A DNA stretch of 64,000 nt from Agarivorans litoreus (lineage in GTDB: Bacteria; Pseudomonadota; Gammaproteobacteria; Enterobacterales; Celerinatantimonadaceae): the NCBI RefSeq assembly GCF_019649015.1, contig NZ_BLPI01000001.1, positions 3,839,001 to 3,903,000 of the forward strand. The letters run 5' to 3'. A program made the position numbers and the translations under genes. The stretch's first letter is position 1, and each line of letters starts with the position of its first letter. Positions 19,046 through 28,902 of the stretch are shown piece after piece. The notes beneath the pieces were generated by a model that saw only the letters and a program-made list of their open reading frames with translations, had not been told where the DNA came from and ran no database searches.

Positions 19046-20148
19046 AAATTGTCATATCGGGTGTAAACCTCGTCGAAGGAGGGCCGTTAAGGGTACTTAA
19101 AGATATTATAAAAGCCATCTCTGATGATCCGGAGATGGAAGTGGTTTGTTTAGTCCACGATATTTCTCTGTTTTCTAGTTTTGATGCGGAAAGAATAACT
19201 TTTATTGAGTACCCTTCAATAAAGAAGAGTTGGTTAAAACGTATTTGGTTTGAATATGTACAATGTAAAACACTCAATAATATTTTGAATCCGGACGTAT
19301 GGCTTGCTATGCACGACATTAGTCCCAGAGTGAGTACACCTAAGCAGTTTGTTTATTGTCATAATCCTTCCCCTTTTTACGCCTCCGGTTTAAGAGAGTT
19401 GAAATATGAGCCTCGGTTGTTTTTGTTTACATTATTTTATAAATGGCTGTATAAGTTCAACATCAAATCCAACACCGCAGTTATAGTTCAGCAACGTTGG
19501 ATTGGACAGTATCTTCAGAATACACTAGGTGCGAAAAAATATATAGTGGCTAAGCCCTTAGTTAAAGTTGGTGTTCCTGGCAGCCTAGCTCAGATTAAAG
19601 ATAAACCTGATTCGCAGGCAGAGCTGGTGCTATTTTATCCCGCTTTAGCTAGAACGTTTAAAAATTTTGAGTTGATTTTAGATGCTATGGCTTATTTAAA
19701 TAAAAGTGAAGCGAGGGTTTATAAAAAACTTAGAGTAAGGTTGACGATAGATGCTGGTTCTAATCGATATGCAAGTTCTTTGATTGAAAAATACGGTTAT
19801 CTGTCGCAAGTTGATTTTTTAGGTATGCTTTCATATGAAAAAGTAAACGAGGAATATAGCTCGTGTGATGTAGTAGTCTTTCCGTCAAAACTTGAGACTT
19901 GGGGCTTGCCAATATCTGAAGCTAAACACTTTTCTAAGCCAATTATTCTATCGGATTTACCTTATGCTCACGAAACACTTGGTAATTATGATAAGGCTTG
20001 TTTCGTAGAACCTGATAACCATGTATTATTAGCTGAAAAGTTAAAGGCGCTAGTTGATAACAAAGTTATTTTTAAAGGCGCACGGTTTTCTGATGATGAA
20101 CAAACAGTTCAAAGCTGGTCAGACTTGATTTTAAAAATCAAAAACTAA
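19042..20148 (+). CDS. Glycosyltransferase family 4
   Basis: A GT-B transferase of 368 residues with the N-terminal Val-Glu-Gly-Gly-Pro-Leu loop. The C-terminal donor site has Arg-Thr-Phe-Lys-Asn-Phe-Glu and Phe-Pro-Ser-Lys-Leu-Glu-Thr-Trp-Gly-Leu-Pro-Ile-Ser-Glu-Ala (E-x7-E region). The ATG at 19042 overlaps the stop of the acyltransferase (ATGA), so translation is likely coupled. A TTG at 19030 is also in frame. This is the last gene of the A+T-rich core. Base composition returns to the richer background at rmlB, 50 bp downstream. Confidence 0.82.
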   Translation: MKIVISGVNLVEGGPLRVLKDIIKAISDDPEMEVVCLVHDISLFSSFDAERITFIEYPSIKKSWLKRIWFEYVQCKTLNNILNPDVWLAMHDISPRVSTPKQFVYCHNPSPFYASGLRELKYEPRLFLFTLFYKWLYKFNIKSNTAVIVQQRWIGQYLQNTLGAKKYIVAKPLVKVGVPGSLAQIKDKPDSQAELVLFYPALARTFKNFELILDAMAYLNKSEARVYKKLRVRLTIDAGSNRYASSLIEKYGYLSQVDFLGMLSYEKVNEEYSSCDVVVFPSKLETWGLPISEAKHFSKPIILSDLPYAHETLGNYDKACFVEPDNHVLLAEKLKALVDNKVIFKGARFSDDEQTVQSWSDLILKIKN

Positions 20149-20198
20149 CGTAGAACTTCAGAATCCACTAAATAATATAAGTGATTTAAAAGTAAATT

Positions 20199-21275
20199 AT
20201 GAAGAGAATTTTAGTCACCGGCGGCGCCGGATTTATTGGTAGCGCGGTAGTGCGCCATATAATTGAGAATACCAATGATACGGTATTGAATGTAGATGCA
20301 TTAACATACGCGGGTAATGTGGCGTCGTTAGATACGGTCGCGAATAGTGAGCGTTATACATTTTTGCAAGCGAATATTTGCGATAAAGCAGCAATGGTTA
20401 AAGCCTTCGCCGAGTTTAAACCTACCGCGGTTATGCACTTGGCGGCAGAAAGTCATGTAGACCGTTCTATAGAAGGCCCAGGCGAGTTTATCCAAACCAA
20501 TATCGTAGGCACCTACAACTTGTTAGAGGCCGCACGCGAGTATTGGGCTGGCTTAGAGGATAAGGCTAAGGATGACTTTCGCTTCCACCATATCTCTACC
20601 GATGAGGTATATGGGGATTTAGAAGGCACTAACGATTTATTTTTAGAAACCACACCTTATGCGCCTAGCTCTCCGTATTCCGCCTCTAAAGCTTCAAGTG
20701 ACCATTTAGTGCGCGCTTGGCATCGTACCTACGGTTTGCCGGTTGTTATTACTAATTGCTCTAATAATTACGGGCCTTATCACTTCCCAGAAAAACTTAT
20801 CCCTCACGTTATTTTAAATGCCTTAGACGCTAAAGCCTTGCCGGTTTATGGCAACGGTTTGCAAATTCGTGATTGGTTATATGTAGAAGACCACGCCCGT
20901 GCGCTTTATAAAGTAGTAACTACCGGTGAGGTAGGCGAAACCTACAATATTGGCGGCCACAATGAAAAAGCCAACATTGATGTGGTACGCACTATTTGTA
21001 GCTTGTTAGAAGAGCTTGCACCTAAGGATGCTAAAGCAAAACTCGCAGCAGCAGGGCATAGTAAGTTTGAAGATCTCATTACCTTTGTTAAAGATCGCCC
21101 AGGGCATGATGCGCGTTACGCGATAGATGCCTCTAAAATTGCTAAAGAACTAGGGTGGACGCCAGAAGAAAGCTTTGAAACGGGCATTCGTAAAACGGTT
21201 ATGTGGTATTTAAACAATCAGCAATGGTGGCAAGATGTGCTAAGTGGTGATTATCGTTTAGAGCGATTGGGCTAG
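20199..21275 (+). CDS. rmlB: dTDP-glucose 4,6-dehydratase
   Basis: The second step of dTDP-L-rhamnose synthesis, turning dTDP-glucose into the 4-keto-6-deoxy sugar. The 358-residue SDR enzyme has Gly-Gly-Ala-Gly-Phe-Ile-Gly-Ser for NAD, Ser-Thr-Asp-Glu-Val-Tyr-Gly, and the catalytic Tyr-Ser-Ala-Ser-Lys. The Arg-Pro-Gly-His-Asp-x-Arg-Tyr segment near the C-terminus is diagnostic of RmlB. It starts the rmlB-A-C-D block. The gene order here is B-A-C-D. Confidence 0.95.
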   Translation: MKRILVTGGAGFIGSAVVRHIIENTNDTVLNVDALTYAGNVASLDTVANSERYTFLQANICDKAAMVKAFAEFKPTAVMHLAAESHVDRSIEGPGEFIQTNIVGTYNLLEAAREYWAGLEDKAKDDFRFHHISTDEVYGDLEGTNDLFLETTPYAPSSPYSASKASSDHLVRAWHRTYGLPVVITNCSNNYGPYHFPEKLIPHVILNALDAKALPVYGNGLQIRDWLYVEDHARALYKVVTTGEVGETYNIGGHNEKANIDVVRTICSLLEELAPKDAKAKLAAAGHSKFEDLITFVKDRPGHDARYAIDASKIAKELGWTPEESFETGIRKTVMWYLNNQQWWQDVLSGDYRLERLG

Positions 21276-21284
21276 GAGCCATTT

Positions 21285-22184
21285 ATGAATAACATCAGTG
21301 CTAAACCCTACAAAGGGATTGTATTGGCCGGCGGCAGTGGTACCCGCTTGCATCCTATTACTATGGGTACCTCTAAACAGTTATTGCCAATTTACGATAA
21401 GCCGATGATTTTTTACCCGCTCTCGGTATTAATGCTTTCTGGCATTAAAGATATTTTGCTTATTTCTACTCCAGAAGATTTACCCAATTATCAAAAAATG
21501 CTGGGCGATGGTAGCCAATTTGGTATTAACTTGAGTTATGCCGAGCAGCCTAGCCCAGACGGCCTAGCCCAAGCCTTTATTATTGGTGAGCAATTTATTG
21601 GTGATGATAATGTTGCACTAATTTTGGGTGACAATATTTTTTATGGCCAGCATTTTAGTAATAAGTTATTAAAGGCTACTGGTAAAGCCTCTGGCGCTAC
21701 CGTATTTGGTTACCATGTTACCGACCCAGAGCGCTTTGGTGTGGTGGAGTTTGATAAACAGGGCAAGGCTTTAAGCATTGAAGAGAAGCCAGCACAGCCT
21801 AAATCTAACTACGCAGTCACCGGTTTGTATTTTTATGATAACCGCGTAGTAGAGATTGCTAAAGCCATTAAGCCATCGCCTCGCGGCGAGTTAGAAATAA
21901 CAGATGTGAATATGGCGTATTTGGCTAAAGGTGAATTAGAGGTTGAGTTGCTAGGGCGCGGTTTTGCGTGGCTAGATACCGGCACCCATGATTCGCTGTT
22001 AGAAGCAGGCCAATACGTGCAAACCATTGAGCATCGCCAAGGCTTAAAGGTAGCTTGTTTAGAAGAGATTGCTTTTAACCAAGGGTGGCTTTGTGAGCAG
22101 GGCCTGCAAGCGCAAGCTACCTCGCTTAAAAAAACCGGTTACGGCCAATACTTACAACGTTTATTAAAAGAACACCAAGCTTAA
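21285..22184 (+). CDS. rmlA: Glucose-1-phosphate thymidylyltransferase
   Basis: The first rhamnose step: dTTP plus glucose-1-phosphate gives dTDP-glucose. The 299-residue enzyme has Gly-Gly-Ser-Gly-Thr-Arg-Leu-His-Pro near the start, then Ser-Lys-Gln-Leu-Leu-Pro and Gly-Asp-Asn-Ile-Phe-Tyr-Gly. Ile-Glu-Glu-Lys-Pro and a Trp-Leu-Asp-Thr-Gly-Thr-His motif follow. Length and motif order are standard for RmlA. It is 9 bp after rmlB and therefore almost certainly in the same operon. Confidence 0.95.
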   Translation: MNNISAKPYKGIVLAGGSGTRLHPITMGTSKQLLPIYDKPMIFYPLSVLMLSGIKDILLISTPEDLPNYQKMLGDGSQFGINLSYAEQPSPDGLAQAFIIGEQFIGDDNVALILGDNIFYGQHFSNKLLKATGKASGATVFGYHVTDPERFGVVEFDKQGKALSIEEKPAQPKSNYAVTGLYFYDNRVVEIAKAIKPSPRGELEITDVNMAYLAKGELEVELLGRGFAWLDTGTHDSLLEAGQYVQTIEHRQGLKVACLEEIAFNQGWLCEQGLQAQATSLKKTGYGQYLQRLLKEHQA

Positions 22185-22218
22185 CTGTTAAGTAAACATT
22201 CGATTAAGGGCGCCAAAC

Positions 22219-22755
22219 GTGAATGTTATAGATACCTGTATAGCCGATGTAAAGATTATTGAACCTAAAGTATTTGGTGATCACCGCGGCTTTTTTTTAG
22301 AAACCTTCCAAGCAGAGCGCTATAAAGCGTTACTAAATATTGATGTAGATTTTGTGCAAGACAATCATTCTCGCTCTACTAAGGGCGTATTACGCGGCTT
22401 ACATTTTCAAAAAAGCAAACCGCAAGGTAAGTTAGTGCGGGTAGTGCGTGGTAGCGTATTTGACGTAGCGGTAGATATTCGTCCAAACTCTGCAACCTTT
22501 GGGCAGTGGGCGGGGGTAGAGTTAAGTGAAGACAACAAGCGCCAGTTTTGGGTGCCGCCCGGGCTTGCTCATGGCTTTGTAGTAACCAGTGATGTAGCAG
22601 ATTTTGAGTACAAATGTACCGATTATTATGATCCTAGCGACGAAGGTTGCCTAGCCTGGGATGATAGCGAGGTAGGCATAATATGGCCAACCTCAGATGT
22701 TAAGTTGTCGGATAAAGACAAGCAGGGTTTAGCCCTAAAGGAGCTATTTTCATAA
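22219..22755 (+). CDS. rmlC: dTDP-4-dehydrorhamnose 3,5-epimerase
   Basis: A cupin epimerase of 178 residues acting on dTDP-4-keto-6-deoxyglucose. Visible family marks are Asp-Asn-His-Ser-x-Ser, the catalytic Gly-Leu-His-Phe-Gln, Val-Phe-Asp-Val-Ala-Val-Asp-Ile-Arg, and Pro-Pro-Gly-Leu-Ala-His-Gly-Phe. The start is a GTG at 22219. No ATG in frame fits. Its TAA shares one base with the ATG of rmlD. Confidence 0.94.
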   Translation: MNVIDTCIADVKIIEPKVFGDHRGFFLETFQAERYKALLNIDVDFVQDNHSRSTKGVLRGLHFQKSKPQGKLVRVVRGSVFDVAVDIRPNSATFGQWAGVELSEDNKRQFWVPPGLAHGFVVTSDVADFEYKCTDYYDPSDEGCLAWDDSEVGIIWPTSDVKLSDKDKQGLALKELFS

Positions 22756-23630
22756 TGAAAATATTACTCACTGGTGCCAATGGCCAACTAGGCTCTTGTC
22801 TGCAAGATCTTGCCAAAAACAGCTCGCTATTTACAGTAATCGCAACCGACTACCAAGATTTGGATATTACCAACCAGCAAGCCGTAATTGATTTTGTTGA
22901 TAATACTAAGCCGGATATTATTGTTAATGCTGCTGCCCATACGGCGGTTGATAAAGCCCAAAGCGAAGTTGAACTAGCAACGGCTATTAATGCCAATGGT
23001 CCAGAGTATTTAGCTAAAGCAGCTAATATTGCGGCTATTCCGATGATTCATGTATCAACCGATTATGTGTTTGATGGTACAGCCACTCGCCCTTATCTGC
23101 CCAATCATCCTGCTAAGCCCTTAGGCGTATACGGAGAAACTAAGTGGCAAGGTGAGCAAGCGGTACGCAATACCTTAGCAGAGCACATCATTATTCGTAC
23201 CGCTTGGGTATTCTCGGAGTATGGCAATAATTTTGTAAAAACCATGCTGCGCTTAGCTGCAGAGCGAGAAGAGCTGGGCGTAATTGCCGATCAATACGGC
23301 TGCCCCACCTATGCCGGTGATTTAGCCGCGGCAATTTTACACTGCTGTGAACAAATAAACGCAGGTAATAGCGCTTGGGGCTCTTATCACCATTGCGGTG
23401 ATTTACCTAGCTCTTGGCATGGTTTTACCCGTGCTATTTTAGCCGAGGGCTTAGCCCAAGGTAAGCTATCTAAAGTGGCAGTACTTAAAGCGATTAAAAC
23501 CGAAGATTATCCATTGCCTGCCCCTCGTCCTGCATACTCGGTAATGGATTGCGCTAGTATGCTTAAGGCTTGGGGAGTTGGGGCCAGTGATTGGCGGTCT
23601 TCGCTTATTAAAGTTGTTTCGTTACTTTAA
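22755..23630 (+). CDS. rmlD: dTDP-4-dehydrorhamnose reductase
   Basis: The last rhamnose step, an NAD(P)H-dependent reduction to dTDP-L-rhamnose. The 291-residue SDR enzyme has Gly-Ala-Asn-Gly-Gln-Leu-Gly at the N-terminus, Ser-Thr-Asp-Tyr-Val-Phe-Asp-Gly, and the catalytic Tyr-Gly-Glu-Thr-Lys. Arg-Thr-Ala-Trp-Val-Phe follows. It overlaps the rmlC stop by one base (TAATG), indicating coupled translation. Confidence 0.94.
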   Translation: MKILLTGANGQLGSCLQDLAKNSSLFTVIATDYQDLDITNQQAVIDFVDNTKPDIIVNAAAHTAVDKAQSEVELATAINANGPEYLAKAANIAAIPMIHVSTDYVFDGTATRPYLPNHPAKPLGVYGETKWQGEQAVRNTLAEHIIIRTAWVFSEYGNNFVKTMLRLAAEREELGVIADQYGCPTYAGDLAAAILHCCEQINAGNSAWGSYHHCGDLPSSWHGFTRAILAEGLAQGKLSKVAVLKAIKTEDYPLPAPRPAYSVMDCASMLKAWGVGASDWRSSLIKVVSLL

Positions 23631-23659
23631 CGGTAATCAATTAAGGGTAAGTCCGGCGC

Positions 23660-24433
23660 ATGTCTGTTTTTATTTCAGTAGTTTCTCACGGTCATGGTTC
23701 ATTGATAAAAGAGTTAGCCTGCTTAGAGCAGCTCGCAGAGCATTTTGTTGTTGTAGTTAAAGTTAATAAAGAAGAACCCAAACTGGTTTCGTATTTAGAA
23801 CAACATGGTATTCACTATATTGATAGCGAATACGGCTTGGGCTTTGGTCATAATAACAATGTCGTGTTTCGTTATTGCCAGGCAAAGTTAGGAATGACGG
23901 AAGATGATTTTTTTTGCGTTTTTAACCCTGATCTAGTGGCAGAATCAGAAGTTATTAGCCAACTTATAGATGAAATGAAACTAGATGGCTGTGAGTTAGC
24001 GGGAGTCAATTTATTTAAAGATCGAGCTTGGACTATTCCTGATAACTCCATAAGACATTTTCCAACCTTATTAGAGTTTATAAAGTCTTTTTTGGGAGTG
24101 GGCAACAGTACTCAAATAGATAAAGACAAAATAACGAAGTCTACAACTGTGGATTGGGCCGCTGGTTCTTTCTTGGCCTTTCAGAGTTCTCTTTATAGTC
24201 GATTAAAAGGGTTTGATGAAGGTTATTTTATGTACTGTGAGGACATCGATATTTGCTTTAGAAGTAAACAACTAGGTGCTCAATTGCGTTTTTATCCTGA
24301 AGCTAAAATGCTACATCTAGCTAAACATGCAAATAGAAAGCTGTTTTCTAAACATTTTTATTGGCACGTAACTAGCGTCATCAGATTCTTGTTAGCAAAA
24401 TCTGGCCTAGTGAATAGCCAGTCAAGCATTTAG
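23660..24433 (+). CDS. Glycosyltransferase family 2 (rhamnosyltransferase WbbL-like)
   Basis: A 257-residue GT-A transferase lying 29 bp after rmlD. It has Ile-Ser-Val-Val-Ser-His-Gly at the N-terminus, Leu-Gly-Phe-Gly-x-Asn-Asn-Asn, the metal-binding Asn-Pro-Asp segment, and Gly-Phe-Asp-Glu-x-Tyr-Phe-Met-Tyr-Cys-Glu-Asp-x-Asp. This motif set is shared by WbbL/RfbN-type rhamnosyltransferases. Together with the rml genes it suggests transfer of L-rhamnose, but donor choice is inferred only. Confidence 0.82.
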   Translation: MSVFISVVSHGHGSLIKELACLEQLAEHFVVVVKVNKEEPKLVSYLEQHGIHYIDSEYGLGFGHNNNVVFRYCQAKLGMTEDDFFCVFNPDLVAESEVISQLIDEMKLDGCELAGVNLFKDRAWTIPDNSIRHFPTLLEFIKSFLGVGNSTQIDKDKITKSTTVDWAAGSFLAFQSSLYSRLKGFDEGYFMYCEDIDICFRSKQLGAQLRFYPEAKMLHLAKHANRKLFSKHFYWHVTSVIRFLLAKSGLVNSQSSI

Positions 24434-24484
24434 TTTACTTTAATAAAGTTTGGATAAATATTTTTATAAAATAGCGGGTTGTAA

Positions 24485-25651
24485 ATGAAGATAGCTGTAG
24501 CAGGTACAGGTTATGTAGGTCTGTCCAACTCTATGTTGATTGCACAGCACCACGAAGTGGTGGCCGTGGATATTGTCCCTGAAAAAGTAACCATGCTTAA
24601 CAATAAACAATCGCCGATTGTTGATGTTGAGATTGAAGATTTTTTAGCTAATAAAACACTTAATTTTAGCGCTACGCTCAATAAGCAGCAGGCTTATGCC
24701 GATGCGGATTATGTAATTATTTCTACCCCTACCGATTACGACCCAGAGACTAATTACTTTAATACTAAGTCTGTAGAAGCGGTAATTAGTGATGTGTTAG
24801 AGATAAACCCGCAAGCGGTGATGGTGATTAAATCAACCGTGCCGGTGGGCTACACTAAATCTGTACGTGAAAAGTTTGGTGTAGATAATATTATTTTCTC
24901 TCCGGAGTTTTTACGTGAAGGCCGAGCCTTGCACGATAACTTGCATCCTTCTCGTATTGTGGTGGGGGAAGAGTCTGAACGTGCGCAAGTATTTGCCGAT
25001 TTGTTGGTAGAGGGCGCCGTAAAAGAAAACATCGACGTACTGCTAACCGACTCTACCGAGGCAGAAGCGATCAAATTGTTTGCTAATACCTACTTAGCGC
25101 TGCGCGTAGCTTACTTTAACGAGTTAGATACTTACGCCGAAACCCATGGTTTAGACAGCCGCCATATTATTGAAGGGGTAGGTTTAGACCCGCGTATTGG
25201 CAGCCACTATAACAACCCCTCTTTTGGCTACGGTGGTTATTGTTTACCTAAGGATACTAAGCAGCTGTTAGCAAACTACAAAGACGTACCAAACAACATT
25301 ATTGGTGCCATTGTCGATGCTAATACTACCCGCAAAGATTTTATCGCTGAATCAATAGTGAAGCGCAATCCTAAACGGGTGGGTGTGTATCGCTTAATTA
25401 TGAAGTCTGGCTCCGATAATTTTAGAGCATCGAGTATTCAAGGCATTATGAAGCGCATAAAAGCCAAGGGTATTGAAGTGGTAATTTACGAGCCAGTAAT
25501 GAAAGAAGACGAGTTTTATCGCTCGAAGGTGTATCGCGACTTAGATGCATTTAAACAAAGTTGTGATGTAATTATCGCTAACCGTATGGTTGATGATATT
25601 AAAGATGTAGCCGATAAAGTGTATACCCGCGATCTGTTTGGTAGCGACTAA
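24485..25651 (+). CDS. ugd: UDP-glucose 6-dehydrogenase
   Basis: Oxidises UDP-glucose to UDP-glucuronate with two NAD, supplying an acidic sugar to the polysaccharide. The 388-residue protein has the N-terminal Ala-Gly-Thr-Gly-Tyr-Val-Gly-Leu and Ser-Thr-Val-Pro-Val-Gly. Phe-Leu-Arg-Glu-Gly and the catalytic Cys253 in Gly-Gly-Tyr-Cys-Leu-Pro-Lys-Asp follow. It is the short bacterial type. It closes the first locus and is followed after 21 bp by an intrinsic terminator. Confidence 0.94.
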   Translation: MKIAVAGTGYVGLSNSMLIAQHHEVVAVDIVPEKVTMLNNKQSPIVDVEIEDFLANKTLNFSATLNKQQAYADADYVIISTPTDYDPETNYFNTKSVEAVISDVLEINPQAVMVIKSTVPVGYTKSVREKFGVDNIIFSPEFLREGRALHDNLHPSRIVVGEESERAQVFADLLVEGAVKENIDVLLTDSTEAEAIKLFANTYLALRVAYFNELDTYAETHGLDSRHIIEGVGLDPRIGSHYNNPSFGYGGYCLPKDTKQLLANYKDVPNNIIGAIVDANTTRKDFIAESIVKRNPKRVGVYRLIMKSGSDNFRASSIQGIMKRIKAKGIEVVIYEPVMKEDEFYRSKVYRDLDAFKQSCDVIIANRMVDDIKDVADKVYTRDLFGSD

Positions 25652-25672
25652 GGTCGTTACGAAGAGAGTTAT

Positions 25673-25698
25673 AAAAAAGGCGCAGTAGCGCCTTTTTT
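25673..25698 (+). terminator. Intrinsic terminator after ugd
   Basis: A stem GGCGC/GCGCC (25679-25683 with 25688-25692) with loop AGTA is extended by six A:T pairs and followed by six T. It marks the end of the first polysaccharide operon. Confidence 0.9.
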
Positions 25699-25712
25699 GT
25701 TACCTAAAGATT

Positions 25713-25910
25713 TAACCTGAGCTCGGGATAATAAACCGGTTTCTAACGTCTACTTTTGCTTATTTCGGTGTTGAAGCTACTTGCAATAGGCTAGCTATTG
25801 GCGCGCAGCTTCGCCTTGAACTAAGCAAAACTATCTCGCCAGAAACATGAAGCTAGATTAAGTAGTGGGTTGCGGAGTTATCGTCATTTCCTTATCCCGA
25901 GCTCAGGTTA
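25713..25910. repeat. 198-bp extended palindrome with 19-bp perfect terminal inverted repeats (MITE-like)
   Basis: The ends, 25713-25731 and 25892-25910, are exact reverse complements over 19 bp. Further nested complementary pairs lie inside: 25754-25762 with 25822-25830, 25773-25778 with 25807-25812, and 25784-25789 with 25795-25800 at the apex. The whole segment could fold into one long imperfect hairpin. It holds no gene. It lies between two convergent operons and ends one base before the stop codon of the yjbH-like gene. No clear target duplication is visible. A small non-autonomous mobile element is the leading reading; an intergenic structural repeat is the alternative. Confidence 0.75.
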
Positions 25911-25911
25911 T

Positions 25912-28041
25912 CTACTCAAAGTGAGTAGATACACTATTTTTACCCTTAGGTTTTGTTATGTCGTAAAGGCTGTATTTACGTATTAGCTTTTGGCCACCAT
26001 CTCGGGTGAGGGGAGTCCAGTTAAACGCAGCATATTTGGTGCTTGAGCGTGTAAGCATCATGTCGAAAGGAATTTTTATGTAAAATCCTTTGTTAAAGCT
26101 GCCTTCGCCATAGTCTTTCGCGCTCACATTAGTGCGCGTGAAAAATATGCCGGCAATAGTGCCGTTGTCGAATTCTCTGGATAAGTCTACGGTAAAGCCT
26201 TTATCGCCCGATAAATATTGCCCAGCAGATAACTGAGTATTAATGTTGTACCAAGGGCTTTGCCAGTACAAGCTTGCATGGCCGGTTGTTACTTCGTAGT
26301 CCCTAAAATTAAATTTTCTATCAAACTCTCGTTGTTTTACGCGGTTTAAGTCAACGCCTAGTGCCACAGAGCTGTTAAACGGTCGGTAGAGTAGCTCTCC
26401 GCCAACACCGCCATACATAAATTCTAGGTAGCCTCCGTAATACTGGGCATACAGGCTTTTACCGTAGTGGTCAAAATAAGTAAGCTGAAGGTTTGAAATG
26501 CCTAGATCACTGTTACTGAGGTATTCTCTGATGTAAGTGCGTGAGCGCGGAATGGCCCCGGTTGAGCCATCAACCGTATAGTTAAACTTGTCGTAGTTAT
26601 TGGCGATGGTCCACGAGGCAATACCATCGAGTTTTAGTTTTTTAGTTAGCTGGTATTCACCGGCTAAATGTAAAGAAATGGCGTAAAAATAAAAGGTTTC
26701 TGGGCTGCCAATGCTTTGAGTTAAACCAGGGTATAACGACACATTGTAGGGTGTGCGTGCTATATCTGTGGTGGTTACTTCGCCATTTGGCTGCTGTTCT
26801 TTAAGTGAGCTAGCATGCGCAAACTCAACGGTTTCACCTGGGGGAAGTTGGTTGTTTGCCTCGAGCAAAAATTGTTCACGATCCAAGGTTGTTTGATACA
26901 AGGGAATATCTTCGCTGGTTTCTACTACCGTAAATTCGTTAACCGAGCTAGGGAGGCGATTATGTAGTACACGGGCGACGCGATTGTCGGCATCTTTTCT
27001 ATCGCGATATTTGGCTTGTTTTCCAGTTACTGTGATTGATTGCTGACTCAGTACTATTTGCTCTGTGTCTAGGCCTGCACTTTCCGACAGCGCAGTGACG
27101 AGTTCATCGGCATTATATTCTGTTGCTTGTGGCGTTTGCTCTTTTAACGGCTCTGGAGGAGCGTCTAATTTTATTTGGTTAGGCACTGTTTGGAAGTTAG
27201 TTCTAATGGTAATGCCTGCCATTACGGTATTACCACGCTCGTAACCTAAGTTGAGATTTACATAGTCGCCCCACGCGTAAACAGCGCCGACGTTGATAGG
27301 TAAGCTTTGAGAAAACTGATTATTTAAGGCTTCGTTTTGATAATCGTTAGAATCATATTCTAGTTTTAAGCTTAAACCTTCGATTGGTGTTTGATATTCA
27401 AGCCCGCCAAATAGTCCAACATGTTCACCACGAAAGAAGTTCTCAAAGCCTACTTTTCCGCCTCTATCGCTATCACTTGGGGTCCAGCCTGGGCGGTTGC
27501 ATGCGCCATCTTTAATGGCACAAAAAGGGTTTTTAATACTACTGCCATTGGCTAAATAGCCCCAGCCCATGCCTAGGGTAAAATCGAAGTTTCCCCAGCG
27601 TTTGCTGGCGGCAACATATTCACTAGAGAATAATCCTGTGCCACCAATATCGCGAAAACCAAGCGCTAGCTCTGGAACGTAGTAAGATTCTTTCCATAAG
27701 CGAAACTTTGCATCGAAGCCTTTATCTTTATAGCTTTGGCCGCCACTAAAATCGGGGTGTGAACTATACAAACGGTTTTCAACCGAGGTATAGCGAATAA
27801 CACCTTCAAACCAAGGGACGGGGGTTACAGCTATTGCGCCGCGAATGTATGGATCTACATAGTTTACGTTAAAGGCAAATTCACCCTCGGGGCTCATACG
27901 GGCGGTAGGCATTTGCATTAGGCCTACGCCGCCGTAGTCAGACTGTGTTGGCGCCGCAGAAAGGCTTTGACAGCATAAAGCACTGGTTACCGCAAGCGTT
28001 AATGGGGTGATTACTCGATGATTTAGTAATGGCTTACTCAC
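25912..28041 (-). CDS. yjbH: YjbH/GfcD/WbfB-like outer-membrane exopolysaccharide protein
   Basis: A 709-residue predicted outer-membrane protein of the YjbH family, implicated in extracellular or group 4 capsule polysaccharide export. It has an N-terminal signal sequence ending near Leu-Ser-Ala-Ala. The conserved start of the mature part is Gly-Gly-Val-Gly-Leu-Met-Gln-Met-Pro-Thr-Ala-Arg. Long runs of alternating residues with many Tyr/Trp suggest beta-barrel strands at both ends, with a more soluble middle part. It overlaps the upstream yjbG-like gene by 8 bp. In Vibrio, homologues (wbfB) sit beside wbfF and wzz, so this module probably works with the export protein at 271. Confidence 0.85.
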   Translation of the reverse strand: MSKPLLNHRVITPLTLAVTSALCCQSLSAAPTQSDYGGVGLMQMPTARMSPEGEFAFNVNYVDPYIRGAIAVTPVPWFEGVIRYTSVENRLYSSHPDFSGGQSYKDKGFDAKFRLWKESYYVPELALGFRDIGGTGLFSSEYVAASKRWGNFDFTLGMGWGYLANGSSIKNPFCAIKDGACNRPGWTPSDSDRGGKVGFENFFRGEHVGLFGGLEYQTPIEGLSLKLEYDSNDYQNEALNNQFSQSLPINVGAVYAWGDYVNLNLGYERGNTVMAGITIRTNFQTVPNQIKLDAPPEPLKEQTPQATEYNADELVTALSESAGLDTEQIVLSQQSITVTGKQAKYRDRKDADNRVARVLHNRLPSSVNEFTVVETSEDIPLYQTTLDREQFLLEANNQLPPGETVEFAHASSLKEQQPNGEVTTTDIARTPYNVSLYPGLTQSIGSPETFYFYAISLHLAGEYQLTKKLKLDGIASWTIANNYDKFNYTVDGSTGAIPRSRTYIREYLSNSDLGISNLQLTYFDHYGKSLYAQYYGGYLEFMYGGVGGELLYRPFNSSVALGVDLNRVKQREFDRKFNFRDYEVTTGHASLYWQSPWYNINTQLSAGQYLSGDKGFTVDLSREFDNGTIAGIFFTRTNVSAKDYGEGSFNKGFYIKIPFDMMLTRSSTKYAAFNWTPLTRDGGQKLIRKYSLYDITKPKGKNSVSTHFE

Positions 28042-28870
28042 CTTGGCGTGTTCCTATTAGCTGGTTTTGTAATAGCTCAAGGTAGAGCTGGTTAATATCT
28101 TTGTGCTCGTTGCTAAATGTTTGCTCGCTAGCTGGGATATAAATAATGCTGCCGGGCGCTATAAACGCACTCTCTCGTTTATTCCAGTAGGCAATGGGGA
28201 GCTTTTCTATACTTGTATCGGGCCTTATAAGCCAAACATTACTATTGTCGGCTAAAGCCAGCGGTGAGGTGTTATTAAGGTAGTCTAATAAATCTTTGGT
28301 GGTGGCATGAGGGCGGCTTGCTGATTCTACAAATCCAGTAATAAACACATAATTGGGGCGAGCAGGTATTAATAAGCTATCACCGTTTTGCAGCAAAAAG
28401 TTGGATGCTTTAACGGCAAATACTCTATCAGGGTGAACGGGAGTAACGAGTCTGTCGCTAGGCTTAATGGTTGATACATTATCTAGAACCTGTTGCCATT
28501 GGTTTTGGTACTTGTTTGCTCGTTGTATTTGGTTTTTGATAAGCGCTTCGAGTTGAGATTTTTTATGCTGGTAGTGTTTATGGTTGTCTTGCCTTAACCA
28601 TGCTGTTGCGTACCAATAATCATTTTTATTAAAGCGTATTTGGGTAAATAAGTTGCTTAACCTAGCATTATTTTCAAGCGAGTAACTTTTAGCGGGAGAT
28701 TGGCCTTGCTTAACCATTACTGAAATATTGACGGCGCTTGTGATGGCTGATTGGTTTGCCCAGCTTGTTGCGGTAAATAGTAATAGGCTACAAATCGCAA
28801 ATGCGAGTTGGCTAAACGGGGTTAATTGTTCAACCTTTTTTATTAAGTGATGATTACGCTTTATGCGCAT
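28034..28870 (-). CDS. yjbG: GfcC/YjbG-like periplasmic capsule biosynthesis protein
   Basis: A 278-residue secreted protein of the GfcC family (group 4 capsule/YjbEFGH system), thought to act in the periplasm during polysaccharide export. An N-terminal hydrophobic segment (about residues 20-38, ending Ser-Trp-Ala-Asn) serves as signal or anchor. The mature part contains the Arg-Leu-Ser-Asn-Leu start, a Trp-Tyr-Ala-Thr-Ala-Trp-Leu segment and a late Gly-Ser-Ile-Ile-Tyr-Ile-Pro. The gene lies 32 bp after yjbF and overlaps yjbH by 8 bp. Confidence 0.82.
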   Translation of the reverse strand: MRIKRNHHLIKKVEQLTPFSQLAFAICSLLLFTATSWANQSAITSAVNISVMVKQGQSPAKSYSLENNARLSNLFTQIRFNKNDYWYATAWLRQDNHKHYQHKKSQLEALIKNQIQRANKYQNQWQQVLDNVSTIKPSDRLVTPVHPDRVFAVKASNFLLQNGDSLLIPARPNYVFITGFVESASRPHATTKDLLDYLNNTSPLALADNSNVWLIRPDTSIEKLPIAYWNKRESAFIAPGSIIYIPASEQTFSNEHKDINQLYLELLQNQLIGTRQGE

Positions 28871-28902
28871 GGTTAACTCTTCCTTGTTAGTTCGCCTAGT
28901 GA

